Shown: piece after piece, positions 9,911 to 20,067 of the stretch
Layout of the letters: every line of letters begins with the position of its first letter
Numbering within the stretch: the stretch's first letter is position 1
Source of the DNA: an uncultured Neomegalonema sp.
Lineage (GTDB): Bacteria > Pseudomonadota > Alphaproteobacteria > Rhodobacterales > Rhodobacteraceae
NCBI GenBank assembly: GCA_937990185.1
Contig: CALKBI010000055.1
Coordinates: 1-64,000 of the forward strand
Direction: 5' to 3'
DNA: 64,000 nt
The notes under the pieces: model-generated
Database searches by the model: none
Told to the model about the DNA's origin: nothing
What the model saw: the letters and a program-made list of their open reading frames with translations, nothing else
Translations under genes and position numbers: made by a program

Positions 9911-12463
9911 ATGTCTATTCTTTGGCGATGGTTCATCCGTGCAGTGATCGCTGTTAGCATTATCGTCGCTGTAGGCGCTGGTGCAGCCTTTTGGTTTGGT
10001 TCACGTGCAATTCCAGAAATGCAAGGAACCGTAAAGCTCACGGGTATCGAAGCTGAGGTTGAAATCATCAGGGACGAATTTGGCGTTCCGCGTATTTTAG
10101 CTCAATCTGACAATGATGGCTTGTTTGCTCTCGGCTATGTCCATGCAAGTGATCGATTGTGGCAAATGGATTTGTCCCGCCGTCTTGCGCAAGGCAGGCT
10201 TTCCGAAAGGTTTGGTGAGCGTGGGCTGGCAACTGACCGGCTGATGCGGGCACTTGATCTCGATGGCTATGCCGAACGCAGCCTCGGTGTATTACGAGCG
10301 GATACTCTACGAAATTTAGAATCTTATTCTGCTGGAGTGAATGCTCGGTTGAGAGAAGTTGAAAATACCGGGCATGGTGCTATCGAATTTTCAATTTTTG
10401 GCACTGACATAGATCCGTGGACGCCTGCGGATTCTCTCTCAGTCCTAAAGAGCATGGCCTTTCAAATTTCGATTGCGTCTTTGCACAATGAAAGCGCGCG
10501 AGGGCGTTTAAGCCTTGCTTTAGAGCCTAATCAAGTCCGCGACCTCTTTCCAGAATATCCCGATAAAGGCATTGATGCGCTGCCCACCTTTTCGGGCGAC
10601 GATAATGCACGATTGAGTCCAGCACGTTCTATTTTCACAGCAAATAGAAATCACCGCGCTGCTTCAAATGCCAAAGCACTGCCAATAGATACATCTCTTA
10701 GTTTTATTGGATTAGACGATCCTCGATTAGCGGGAGCATCGAGCGCTTGGGCAGTGGATGGATCGCGAACGGCAGGGCGCGCTCCTTTGCTTGCATCTGA
10801 TCCGCATTTGCCTTTGACGGCTCCTTCTATTTGGCATCCGGCACAAATTACTACACCGGGTTTTTCTGTCATTGGCGCGACACTGCCGGGTATTCCTGCG
10901 ATTGCATTCGGACGCAATACAGACGTTGCGTGGGGGCTGACTGCAACGCAGTTAGACGACATCGATATCTTTATTGAAAAACTTTATGTCGACGAACCAA
11001 CTCGATATGTAGGCCCCCGCGGGCCATTGCTGTTCGATATTCGAAAAGAAACTATCGAAGTTAAAGACGGCCAGGATGTTGACCTCACTTTGCGTTCAAG
11101 TCGGCATGGACCGGTTATTCCGCTAGAAACTGCTGGCCTGTCAGCAGTTACTCCTCCAAATCACGTAGCCACAATGTCGTGGACGGCCTTAGCCGATGAT
11201 GACACGACCATCGAAGCGCTCATTGATCTGAACAGGACTCAATCAGCAGAAGCGGCAATTAAAATTGCAGGGCAAGTCGTAGCCCCTGCCCTCAATCTCG
11301 TTGTTGCTGACAAAGAAACCATTGGAATCGCTCTTGCTGGCCGCGTTCCGTTGCGGCGGTTTACAGCCCCCTTTCAAGGGCGCTTGCCGTCCCCCGGTTG
11401 GACCGACAGAAATGATTGGACCGGATGGATGCGGGACGCCGCATTGCCTCGTCTGATCGAACCCGAATCCGGTGCTGTAGCGAATGCGAACAATCGGATA
11501 GGCAATGCCCCATTTCCCAGACATCTGTCTTATGACTGGGATGCGCCTTATCGAATAAATCGCATCGAAAAGCTTGTAAATGGCCGCGCAGCCCATTCAA
11601 TCGAGAGCTTTAAAGCCATGCAATCGGATAATGTATCCGGTACTGCACGCGCACTCCTCCCATTAATTGCTGCCCCCCTATGGGATAAAAAACCTCCCGA
11701 TGATGCACACCCGTTGCGCCAAAATGCCTTATTGAGTCTGAGACTTTGGAACGGAGAGATGAGTGAGCACGCATCTGAACCACTGATATTCTCCGCATGG
11801 CAAAATGTATTATTATCAATGCTTGTCGAGGATGAATTGGGAGAACTGGTTTCCAGTTACAGGGGACCAAAGCCGCTTTTCATAGAACGTGTTTTTAAAG
11901 ACATTGATGGGGCTTCTGTCTGGTGTGATGATGTGAGCACGGAAGACAGCGAAGAGACGTGTCACGGAGTCGCTGCGTTAGCTTTGGATAGAGCGCTTGA
12001 AGAATTGTCGAAGAAATACGGCGATGACGAACGGGTATGGCGTTGGGGCGTCGCTCATGTAGCTGAGCATCGCCATTCCACTCTGGGCGACGTAGCCACC
12101 AATATTTTGGGTTTACGGCTCGGGTTAGATAGCTTCGTCAATATTGTTCAGGAAACAAGTGGTGGGGACGATACATTGAATCGTGGAGCCATGGCGCATA
12201 ACGGAAAAAATCCGTTCAAGAATGTTCATGGTGCGGGGTATCGAGGAGTATACGACTTCTCAGACCTTGATCGCTCACAGTTCATTGTTTCCACAGGCGC
12301 ATCTGGCCATCCGCTTTCTGAGCATTACGCGAACTTGGCCCCCATGTGGCGGATCGGCGAGTATATGCCAATGTCATTGGATCGAGATGACTTCGAACCG
12401 GGAGCCATCGGCACATTACGGTTGCAGCCGATGACATCTACGAACGAAATTCAAGCTCGGTAA
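9911..12463 (+). CDS. Penicillin acylase family protein
   Basis: 850 aa; N-terminal TM, DEFGVPRILAQSDNDGLFALGYVHASDRLWQMDLSRR, presumed nucleophile region AGASSAWAVDGSRTAGRAPLLASDPHLPL. Confidence 0.9.
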   Translation: MSILWRWFIRAVIAVSIIVAVGAGAAFWFGSRAIPEMQGTVKLTGIEAEVEIIRDEFGVPRILAQSDNDGLFALGYVHASDRLWQMDLSRRLAQGRLSERFGERGLATDRLMRALDLDGYAERSLGVLRADTLRNLESYSAGVNARLREVENTGHGAIEFSIFGTDIDPWTPADSLSVLKSMAFQISIASLHNESARGRLSLALEPNQVRDLFPEYPDKGIDALPTFSGDDNARLSPARSIFTANRNHRAASNAKALPIDTSLSFIGLDDPRLAGASSAWAVDGSRTAGRAPLLASDPHLPLTAPSIWHPAQITTPGFSVIGATLPGIPAIAFGRNTDVAWGLTATQLDDIDIFIEKLYVDEPTRYVGPRGPLLFDIRKETIEVKDGQDVDLTLRSSRHGPVIPLETAGLSAVTPPNHVATMSWTALADDDTTIEALIDLNRTQSAEAAIKIAGQVVAPALNLVVADKETIGIALAGRVPLRRFTAPFQGRLPSPGWTDRNDWTGWMRDAALPRLIEPESGAVANANNRIGNAPFPRHLSYDWDAPYRINRIEKLVNGRAAHSIESFKAMQSDNVSGTARALLPLIAAPLWDKKPPDDAHPLRQNALLSLRLWNGEMSEHASEPLIFSAWQNVLLSMLVEDELGELVSSYRGPKPLFIERVFKDIDGASVWCDDVSTEDSEETCHGVAALALDRALEELSKKYGDDERVWRWGVAHVAEHRHSTLGDVATNILGLRLGLDSFVNIVQETSGGDDTLNRGAMAHNGKNPFKNVHGAGYRGVYDFSDLDRSQFIVSTGASGHPLSEHYANLAPMWRIGEYMPMSLDRDDFEPGAIGTLRLQPMTSTNEIQAR

Positions 12464-12469
12464 GAACTG

Positions 12470-13159
12470 TTATACTGCGCCAGAAGCCGCTGTTCTTATT
12501 GCCAGGATATTCTCACCATAGACCTCGGGTGAGGAAACGGAACCACCTTTGAACACTGCTGAACCCGCGACTAAAACATCTGCACCAGCTTCAACAACGA
12601 GCGGTGCTGTCTCTGGCGTCACGCCGCCATCAATTTCTATATGGATTGGCCTATTACCGATCATGGCTCGTAAGCGGCGAACTTTTTCGATTTGAGAATG
12701 AAGAAAACTTTGACCGCCGAAACCCGGATTTACAGTCATTACACAGACCAGATCGACCTTATCGAGCACATATTCGATTTCGCGTTCGGACGTTGCCGGG
12801 TTCAAAGCGACACCGGCTTTACACCCTAAATCTGCAATCGCTGCGAGCGTTCTATCCAAGTGAGGACATGCTTCTGCATGAACTGTGATTAAATCCGCAC
12901 CAGCTTTCGCAAAGTGTTCGATAAAATTATCTACGGGTTCGATCATCAGATGAACATCCATCACAGTCTTTACGTGTGGACGAATGGCCGCAACTAAGGG
13001 GGGACCAAATGTAATATTCGGAACGAAATGACCGTCCATAACATCCACATGAACCCAATCGCAGCCTTGAGATTCAATTGCACGACATTCAGCGCCAAAA
13101 TTAGCGAAGTCTGCACTCAGAATAGAAGATGCGATTTTTATGGATCGTTCAAATGACAT
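12470..13159 (-). CDS. rpe: Ribulose-phosphate 3-epimerase
   Basis: KIASSILSADFANF, VHVDVMDGHFVPNITFGP, VNPGFGGQSF, EIDGGV. Confidence 0.96.
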   Translation of the reverse strand: MSFERSIKIASSILSADFANFGAECRAIESQGCDWVHVDVMDGHFVPNITFGPPLVAAIRPHVKTVMDVHLMIEPVDNFIEHFAKAGADLITVHAEACPHLDRTLAAIADLGCKAGVALNPATSEREIEYVLDKVDLVCVMTVNPGFGGQSFLHSQIEKVRRLRAMIGNRPIHIEIDGGVTPETAPLVVEAGADVLVAGSAVFKGGSVSSPEVYGENILAIRTAASGAV

Positions 13160-13253
13160 ACATACCCCCGCAGTCTCTCAAGCCGACTTGAATCAACCTG
13201 AGAAAAATTTTCGATTGCAGAGGTAAGGCAGGAATTGCCGATTAGTTCAAGGC

Positions 13254-13814
13254 TCAGTCGTCTTGATCTACAGCCGCATATGTTTCAGCAGCAACAATTG
13301 CTAAACGAAGACGAGCATGATTTTCCGCATAAAGCGGGAATACGCCTCGATACTGCATGATAAATGAACGCTGTAGCGAAGGCACAGTGCCACGGGAGAA
13401 CATTGGTTTTCGCATCACCGACGAAGTAATCGCTTCGTGATAACGGGATTCGACAAACTCTTCGTCGAGTGTCTCGCTCATCCAACCTTCACGCATATGG
13501 TCAGATGCACTGTCATTCAATTCATCCCCTTGGGAAAGAACATAGAAATCCACCACACCATCAACTTCAACGGGTTCAACATGACGCACCCAGCGAAGCA
13601 ATTGCCTCACGCCAGGCTGCGCAAGGAGTACTAATTCATCCGGAAGAAGGTGACCGTTACGGAATTCATCATGCCAACTGGCAAAGACAGATACCGGATG
13701 GTTTTCAGGAATTGCTTCACGTCCTAAAGGCTGTAGCCCGTAGGTTCGCTTGGTGGCAATATCTGTCTCTTGTTGCATTGCAGCTGACATTTCAAGCCTC
13801 AGATGAAGTAGCAA
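13254..13814 (-). CDS. Hypothetical protein, possible PAS-like domain
   Basis: 186 aa ORF with coherent globular composition; fold assignment is a weak impression only. True start may be an internal ATG. Confidence 0.55.
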   Translation of the reverse strand: MLLHLRLEMSAAMQQETDIATKRTYGLQPLGREAIPENHPVSVFASWHDEFRNGHLLPDELVLLAQPGVRQLLRWVRHVEPVEVDGVVDFYVLSQGDELNDSASDHMREGWMSETLDEEFVESRYHEAITSSVMRKPMFSRGTVPSLQRSFIMQYRGVFPLYAENHARLRLAIVAAETYAAVDQDD

Positions 13815-13877
13815 TTCATACTCATCTTAAGGCGTATCTGCTAATAGGCGCTTAATCCGCAGCTCGATTAAGACAAT

Positions 13878-13933
13878 TTAACCCTTAGAAGTCACACCGA
13901 CCATCTTAACCCTTAGAAGTCACACCGACCATC
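13878..13933. repeat. 28-bp perfect tandem duplication
   Basis: TTAACCCTTAGAAGTCACACCGACCATC at 13878-13905 and again at 13906-13933. Confidence 0.95.
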
Positions 13934-13962
13934 GCTAAACGGTCGGTGCATTATGCTTAGAA

Positions 13963-14277
13963 TTATCCGCGACCTGTGAGGCTCTTCAGAACACCACCAA
14001 TTCCGGTGAGTGCACCGCCGCCAACAGCTCCCATGCCGGCAGTTTTCAGCATACCCATAATGTCCATCGAACCCGCAGTTGCCGCCGCATCACTAGCAAC
14101 AGATGGATCAATTGCACCACCCGTTAGACCGCCGAGCAATCCGCCTGCGCCTGCTCCGCCCAATGCTCCGGCGATTGTGTTACCCATACCGCCCATGCTG
14201 AGGCCCTTGGATACCATCCCTATTACATTGCCGCCAACCAAGCCGCTAACCACAGAAATAATCAGTGAAAGACTCAT
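13963..14277 (-). CDS. Small glycine-rich hydrophobic protein of unknown function
   Basis: 104 aa, MSLSLIISVVSGLVGGNVIGMVSKGLSMGG...; Gly/Ala-rich. Confidence 0.65.
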   Translation of the reverse strand: MSLSLIISVVSGLVGGNVIGMVSKGLSMGGMGNTIAGALGGAGAGGLLGGLTGGAIDPSVASDAAATAGSMDIMGMLKTAGMGAVGGGALTGIGGVLKSLTGRG

Positions 14278-14426
14278 GTCCCTCTTCCTTTCACAATACT
14301 AAAACAATCCCTCGCAAGCGGTTTTCAAACCTGAATGCGAGCACTCCAACCTTTGTGACTGGGCGTGCTATTATTAATAAAAAATTCATGTAAAACCTAA
14401 GGAAATAATTTTCTGTTGGGGGATTC

Positions 14427-14894
14427 ATGGCTTCTGAGCCTATTAAACATCATAGCCCGCGTCTTCACCTTGTTAAGCTTAGCGTTGGCTCGGAGAGCGT
14501 TGATAGTCTTATTGAATGGCAAGCAGCCCGTTGCGCCGAAAGAGCGGCTTCGGGGTTAGATTCCCGCCCTCGTCACGTAACCCGGATGACTCCAAAACGT
14601 GCAGATGATTTACTTCAGGGCGGTTCAATTTATTGGGTCATAAAACGTAATATCGTTGGCAGGCAAAAGATTGTCGCCCTAGAGCAAGTCATTGGTGAAG
14701 ATGGCATTCAGCGGTGCGCAATTATATTAGATCCAACAATTGTGCGCACTGAGCATAGACCGAAGCGCCCGTTTCAAGGGTGGCGATATTTAAAACCAGA
14801 AGATGCACCGGACGATCTGACCGAAGACGGGGAAGTCTTAGCAGAGATGCCCGGTTCGATGCGCGAAACCTTAGCTTCTTTTGGAGTCAGGTAA
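14427..14894 (+). CDS. DUF1489 family protein
   Basis: 155 aa; HLVKLSVGSESVDSLIEWQ and FQGWRYLKPEDAPDDL resemble the alphaproteobacterial DUF1489 family. Confidence 0.8.
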   Translation: MASEPIKHHSPRLHLVKLSVGSESVDSLIEWQAARCAERAASGLDSRPRHVTRMTPKRADDLLQGGSIYWVIKRNIVGRQKIVALEQVIGEDGIQRCAIILDPTIVRTEHRPKRPFQGWRYLKPEDAPDDLTEDGEVLAEMPGSMRETLASFGVR

Positions 14895-15274
14895 TGAGCG
14901 GCGAAACAGATTTAAAAAAGATATTGCAAAGTCTTGAGCCGATACTTGACGAAAGGCAGTTTTCGTTCGCGACACATCCAAATATGACGATGGCTGAAGG
15001 TGCAGCACTTTCCCCTATTGGTATGTTTCAGGAAAAAGAAGGTATGACAGTCATTCAAGAAGGGGGCGATGGACCCTATTTTTCGATGATTTCGCTCAGT
15101 GTTCACTCAAGCCTAGAAGCTGTCGGATTAACGGCTGCAATATCGCAGGCATTAGGGGATGCGGGCATCAGTGCAAATGTCTTTGCCGCCTATTTCCATG
15201 ACCATGTTTTTGTTCAAGAGGCTCATGGAGCGCAAGCCGTTAAAGTTTTGCGTGAGTTGTCGCAAACACCATAA
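14894..15274 (+). CDS. ACT domain-containing protein
   Basis: ATG at 14894 overlaps the preceding stop; SMISLSVHSSLEAVGLTAAISQALGDAGISANVFAAYFHDHVFV is ACT_7-like. Confidence 0.75.
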   Translation: MSGETDLKKILQSLEPILDERQFSFATHPNMTMAEGAALSPIGMFQEKEGMTVIQEGGDGPYFSMISLSVHSSLEAVGLTAAISQALGDAGISANVFAAYFHDHVFVQEAHGAQAVKVLRELSQTP

Positions 15275-15290
15275 TTAAAGTTCCCAGCAT

Positions 15291-16547
15291 ATGAAAAAAC
15301 CTGAATCTTTGCTGCGAGATATGTTTCAAGCCGCTGTTGCGGCTGCTGATCCGCTGGTTTGCGTGCCACCTGCGCTACCGAACCGTCCAAAAGGCAGATT
15401 GGTGGTCGTAGGTGCGGGTAAAGCATCGGCCCGTATGGCCCAAGCTGTTGAACAAAATTGGGATGGAGAACTTGAGGGACTTGTCCTGACGAGATACGGC
15501 CATTCGGCTCCATGCGATCAAATCAAGATCATAGAAGCATCCCATCCCGTACCCGATGAAGCGGGAGTCGCTGGAACGCAAGAGATCTTAGATGCCGTTT
15601 CAGGATTGAATGAGGACGATTTAGTGCTCGCTTTAATCTCTGGTGGCGGGTCAGCGTTGATGACTGCACCAGCGAGCGCAATCAGGCTTGACGAAAAGCG
15701 TGCGATAAATGAGGCCTTGCTGAAATCAGGCGCAGCAATCGGCGAAATGAACACAGTCCGTAAGCATTTGAGCGCAGTAAAAGGCGGTCGGTTAGCGACA
15801 GCCGCTTATCCTGCACGCGTGATTGCATTGATGATTTCAGATGTTCCCGGCGATGAGCCGGGTGTTATCGCATCTGGCCCCACTGTGGGTACAGAAACAA
15901 CCGCAGCGGATGCTCTTGCTTTGTTACAGCGATACGAGATTGATGTTCCTCCGTCTGTGATTGCACATCTTGAAACTGGTGAAACTCCACCAAAACCTGA
16001 CGACACAAAGCTATCACGGGTTGAAAATCACGTTATCGCCGCACCACAAATCTCGTTAGAGGCGGCGGCAGATGTTGCGCGTAAAGCCGGTGTCACCCCA
16101 ATTATCCTCGGTGATGCGATTGAAGGCGAGGCGCGTGATGTCGCGAAAGTTCATGCTGGCATCGCTGCACAGGTTGTTCGCCACGGACAGCCCCTACCCT
16201 CGCCATGCGTCTTGATCTCCGGCGGAGAAACTACCGTTACGGTTCGCGGCAACGGTCGCGGTGGACGCAATGTCGAGTTTTGCTTGGCGCTGGCTGTAGC
16301 ACTCGACTCCGCTCCCCAAATATGGGCCATCGCAGGGGATACAGACGGAATTGATGGCGCTGAAGAGATCGCTGGCGCTTTGGTGACACCGGATACCTTA
16401 TCACGTGCCGCAACACTTGGCATTGACCCAATCGAGGCGTTAGCGAACAACGATGGTCATTCATTCTTTGAATCTTTAGGCGCGCAGGTTGTTACAGGCC
16501 CAACACTGACAAACGTAAATGATTTTCGCGCCTTGTTGATCTTATAA
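15291..16547 (+). CDS. Glycerate kinase (GckA/TtuD type, MOFRL)
   Basis: 418 aa; VVGAGKASARMAQAVE, LALISGGGSALM, DVPGDEPGVIASGPT, AIAGDTDGIDG. Confidence 0.92.
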   Translation: MKKPESLLRDMFQAAVAAADPLVCVPPALPNRPKGRLVVVGAGKASARMAQAVEQNWDGELEGLVLTRYGHSAPCDQIKIIEASHPVPDEAGVAGTQEILDAVSGLNEDDLVLALISGGGSALMTAPASAIRLDEKRAINEALLKSGAAIGEMNTVRKHLSAVKGGRLATAAYPARVIALMISDVPGDEPGVIASGPTVGTETTAADALALLQRYEIDVPPSVIAHLETGETPPKPDDTKLSRVENHVIAAPQISLEAAADVARKAGVTPIILGDAIEGEARDVAKVHAGIAAQVVRHGQPLPSPCVLISGGETTVTVRGNGRGGRNVEFCLALAVALDSAPQIWAIAGDTDGIDGAEEIAGALVTPDTLSRAATLGIDPIEALANNDGHSFFESLGAQVVTGPTLTNVNDFRALLIL

Positions 16548-16552
16548 GTCGG

Positions 16553-17080
16553 TTAAGAAGAAACTTCCGATAGCTCGTTTCTAAAGCGTTCCGCATTATT
16601 GACGTAATGCATGGCGGTGGCCTTTAAGCCCGAGATTTCGCCCTCCGAAAGGTCCCGTTTGACTTTTGCAGGTGCTCCAATTGCCATAGCACCGGCGGGA
16701 ACCTCTTTACCCTCTGGGACTAGCGCATTCGCCCCCACTAATGCGCCATCTCCAATTTTTGCGCCGTTCAGGACAGTTGCGCCCATGCCAATAAGCGCAC
16801 CTTCACCAATCGTACAACCATGAACGATAGCCGCATGCCCTAACGTAACATCAGCCTTTAAAGTCAGCGGAAAACCCGGATCAGAGTGGAGAACGGACCC
16901 ATCTTGCACGTTGCAGCGTGGCCCAATAGTCACGCATTCATTATCTCCACGAATAACAGCGTTAAACCAGACGCTTGCGCCTTCTTCTAGCACTACATTC
17001 CCAACAACAATGGCTCCCGGTGCGATCCATGCCGTAGGGTGAACTTTCGGTGTGACACCGTTGAGCGAATAGATCGGCAT
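16553..17080 (-). CDS. Gamma carbonic anhydrase family protein
   Basis: 175 aa; left-handed beta-helix hexapeptides, NVQDGSVLHSDPGFPLTLKADVTLGHAAIVHGCTIGEGALIGMGA. Confidence 0.92.
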   Translation of the reverse strand: MPIYSLNGVTPKVHPTAWIAPGAIVVGNVVLEEGASVWFNAVIRGDNECVTIGPRCNVQDGSVLHSDPGFPLTLKADVTLGHAAIVHGCTIGEGALIGMGATVLNGAKIGDGALVGANALVPEGKEVPAGAMAIGAPAKVKRDLSEGEISGLKATAMHYVNNAERFRNELSEVSS

Positions 17081-17153
17081 AGGGTTTCCTTATGTCAGGC
17101 TACATAGCGCGAGTAATTTGACCCGAATTATTTCGGTTTGGAGAGGCGAGGCA

Positions 17154-17603
17154 ATGACAAAAGCTGTGACAGGTAAATGTTTGTGTGGAGCCGTAACATT
17201 TACCGGAACTCCGGCGGAGAGGGGAACTGGTGTCTGTCACTGCAAGATGTGCCGAATGCAATCATCCGGTCCATTTTTCGCCGTCAGGATGGTTGATGGT
17301 GTCCATATCACTCAAGACCAAGCCTTAAAATGGTATGATGCCTCGGATATCGGAGAACGCGGGTTTTGCACAGATTGTGGAAGTACGCTTTTCTGGCGCT
17401 CAAAAGACTGCGAACCTGGGCAATGGGCTGTAAGCGCAGGGACTCTTCCAGACGACGCAGTTCCAGAAATTTTCGAACATATTTGGAATGACGACAAAGC
17501 CCCGTATTATGAATTTGCTGATGCCGCGCCAAGGCGTACAGCCGCAGAATGCCTTGACGGTACGCCAGAACCAAAACCGAATGGACCAACAGATGCTCGT
17601 TAA
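17154..17603 (+). CDS. GFA (glutathione-dependent formaldehyde-activating) family protein
   Basis: KCLCGAVTFTG, CHCKMCR, FCTDCGSTLFW zinc-site motifs. Confidence 0.9.
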   Translation: MTKAVTGKCLCGAVTFTGTPAERGTGVCHCKMCRMQSSGPFFAVRMVDGVHITQDQALKWYDASDIGERGFCTDCGSTLFWRSKDCEPGQWAVSAGTLPDDAVPEIFEHIWNDDKAPYYEFADAAPRRTAAECLDGTPEPKPNGPTDAR

Positions 17604-17934
17604 AAAAGTAACATTCCACAGAATTTCGACTGCGTTCCTTGCGGCAATTGGTATTTTGACATCTGCAACAGCATTTGCAGTCAATTTTGAACAAGGCCAG
17701 CGATGGTCATGTATTACCGATCAAGGCGCAAAGTCTTTTGTTGATATCCACCGCGTCGAAGGGAAGGACGTGTCATTTTCATGGGGTGTTCTTTACCCTA
17801 CCAACAATGAATTTGTGACTTTATGCGACCAAAGCGAGGCGCTTTCAGCCGACGAAATGATAGAATTCTGCCAAGTGTTAGGGGATGAATTCTCCAATGG
17901 GCACGTATTGCTACAAAGAGGATGTGAAGGGTAA
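17581..17934 (+). CDS. Hypothetical secreted protein
   Basis: ORF with internal ATG at 17581; signal peptide-like FLAAIGILTSATAFAV; overlaps the end of the GFA gene. Confidence 0.5.
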   Translation: MDQQMLVKKVTFHRISTAFLAAIGILTSATAFAVNFEQGQRWSCITDQGAKSFVDIHRVEGKDVSFSWGVLYPTNNEFVTLCDQSEALSADEMIEFCQVLGDEFSNGHVLLQRGCEG

Positions 17935-18073
17935 ATGCACCTCCTTTGTAGCGCCCGATTTCTACAGAGTTCGCTTCAGTAAACGACTTGCTAACGCCCT
18001 GACCTTTATATCACCTCCAATTATGTTTTCGCGCCATTTTAAACGGTCCGAAGCACCCTAAGTGGAGAATTGA

Positions 18074-19057
18074 ATGGCTTATCTTGTCACCGGCGTCGCT
18101 GGCTTCATCGGAATGTCTACTGCGAAAGCTTTACTTGCGCGCGGTGATCAGGTGGTCGGGATTGATAACCTCAACGATTACTATGAAGTCGCGCTTAAGC
18201 GCGAGCGCTTGGCAGAATTGAATGGTTTTGGTTCGGCTTTCACTTTCGTTGAAGGCGACCTCGCCGAGATGAGCCAAGTGAAAGCATTGTTCGATGGACA
18301 TCCATTGCGACGGGTCATTCATTTGGCCGCACAGCCGGGTGTCCGATATTCGTTAGAAAACCCGCACGCCTATATTCAATCGAATGTTGTCGGTCATCTG
18401 AACATTCTAGAAGGCGTTCGCCACTCTAAGACTGTTGAGCACCTCGCGTATGCGTCTTCGTCTTCGGTTTACGGTGCGAACGAGGAACAACCTTTTTCAG
18501 AGACAGACCGCGTTGATTTGCCCGTCTCACTTTATGCCGCGACAAAGCGCTCAGACGAATTGATGAGCCGTACTTACTCTCACCTTTATAACATTTCACA
18601 GGTCGGTTTACGCTTTTTCACCGTTTACGGTCCTTGGGGACGTCCGGATATGGCCCCATGGTTGTTCACATCTGCAATTCTGAAAGGGGAGCCGATAAAG
18701 GTCTTCAATCACGGCGAGATGAAGCGCGATTTCACTTTTATCGACGATATTGTGGCTGGCGTGATCTCGACGGCAGATATGGACCCCTTGCCGGGTGAAG
18801 GAGCCGAGCGTCACCGCGTTTATAATATCGGTAATAACAAGCCTGAAAAACTCATGGACTTTATTCAAGCGATTGAATTGGCGGCTGGCCAAGAAGCTGA
18901 AAAGATTATGCTGCCAATGCAGCCCGGTGATGTCTACGAGACATATGCGAATATTGATAAGATCCAAGCGGACCTCGGGTTTTCGCCGAGCACATCATTG
19001 TCAAAAGGCATTCCACAATTTGTGGATTGGTTTAAATGGCGGCATAAGTTGAGCTGA
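18074..19057 (+). CDS. NAD-dependent epimerase/dehydratase (UDP-glucuronate 4-epimerase-like)
   Basis: TGVAGFIGMSTAKALLARGDQVVGIDNLNDYYEVALKRERL; HLAAQPGVRYSLENPHAY; SLYAATKRSDELM. Confidence 0.9.
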   Translation: MAYLVTGVAGFIGMSTAKALLARGDQVVGIDNLNDYYEVALKRERLAELNGFGSAFTFVEGDLAEMSQVKALFDGHPLRRVIHLAAQPGVRYSLENPHAYIQSNVVGHLNILEGVRHSKTVEHLAYASSSSVYGANEEQPFSETDRVDLPVSLYAATKRSDELMSRTYSHLYNISQVGLRFFTVYGPWGRPDMAPWLFTSAILKGEPIKVFNHGEMKRDFTFIDDIVAGVISTADMDPLPGEGAERHRVYNIGNNKPEKLMDFIQAIELAAGQEAEKIMLPMQPGDVYETYANIDKIQADLGFSPSTSLSKGIPQFVDWFKWRHKLS

Positions 19058-19094
19058 AGGGCTAATCCAGCCCGGTTCAAACTGAGGCGACCGC

Positions 19095-20015
19095 ATGATC
19101 CGAAAGTTTATTGCTGTAACCCTCTTCGCGTTGATTGGGGCGACGGCTTGTGCATGGACGCCCGACATTCCGAGAGAAGAGCTGGCAGCGGAATTCCTTG
19201 ATGCACCCAATGACCTCAAAGAAGTTTCCGGTGCAATCTTGCATGTCCGCGATACCGGCCCACGTGACGCAGAACCATTGATCTTAATTCATGGGTTTGG
19301 GGCGAGCCTGCACACTTGGGAAGCATGGGCAAAAGTTTTAGAGCGCGATTATCGCGTGATCCGGCTCGATTTACCTGGGGCGGGTCTTTCACCGCCTGAT
19401 CCAACCAATGATTATACCGATGCGCGTGTCATTTCATTGCTCTTGCAGCTTATGAAACAAAACGATCTCGGGTCAGCGACCCTGATTGGCAATTCTATTG
19501 GCGGGCGTATCGCGTGGAGTTTGGCAGCAAAGCATCCCGATAAGGTCACAAAACTTGTGCTGGTTGCGCCTGATGGTTTTGCCAGCCCCGGATTCCAATA
19601 TGGTGTGAAGACCGAAGCCCCGGCGATATTCCACGCCTCGAAATATTTCCTCCCTCGTTGGGCAGTCCGGCCAAACCTCGCCGCCGCTTATGCAGATACT
19701 GAAAACCTGTCGGAAGAAACGCTGGATCGATATCATAAGTTTCTACTTGCGACGGGCAATCGAGGCGCGCTGATTGAACGATTAGAGCAAACGGTGCTGA
19801 CCGATCCCGTGCCGCGCCTAAAGACGATCAATGCGCCCGTTTTGCTGCTTTGGGGAGAGAAAGACGGACTAATACCAGTATCAAATGCGCAGGACTATCT
19901 TGATGTATTGCCCAATGCCCGCTTGGTTGTCCTCCCCAATTCAGGGCATTTACCGATGGAAGAAACGCCGGAGATTTCGCTTGTGCCGGTGCTCGAGTTT
20001 CTTGAAGAGGAATAA
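19095..20015 (+). CDS. Alpha/beta fold hydrolase (exported or lipoprotein-like N-terminus)
   Basis: LILIHGFGASLHTWEAWAKVL, GNSIGGRIAW nucleophile elbow, LLLWGEKDGLIP, SGHLPMEE. Confidence 0.88.
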   Translation: MIRKFIAVTLFALIGATACAWTPDIPREELAAEFLDAPNDLKEVSGAILHVRDTGPRDAEPLILIHGFGASLHTWEAWAKVLERDYRVIRLDLPGAGLSPPDPTNDYTDARVISLLLQLMKQNDLGSATLIGNSIGGRIAWSLAAKHPDKVTKLVLVAPDGFASPGFQYGVKTEAPAIFHASKYFLPRWAVRPNLAAAYADTENLSEETLDRYHKFLLATGNRGALIERLEQTVLTDPVPRLKTINAPVLLLWGEKDGLIPVSNAQDYLDVLPNARLVVLPNSGHLPMEETPEISLVPVLEFLEEE

Positions 20016-20067
20016 TCGGGCATCGAGATAGATTGACCTGACAAGATAGCTGTAATGGATCAGCCGA

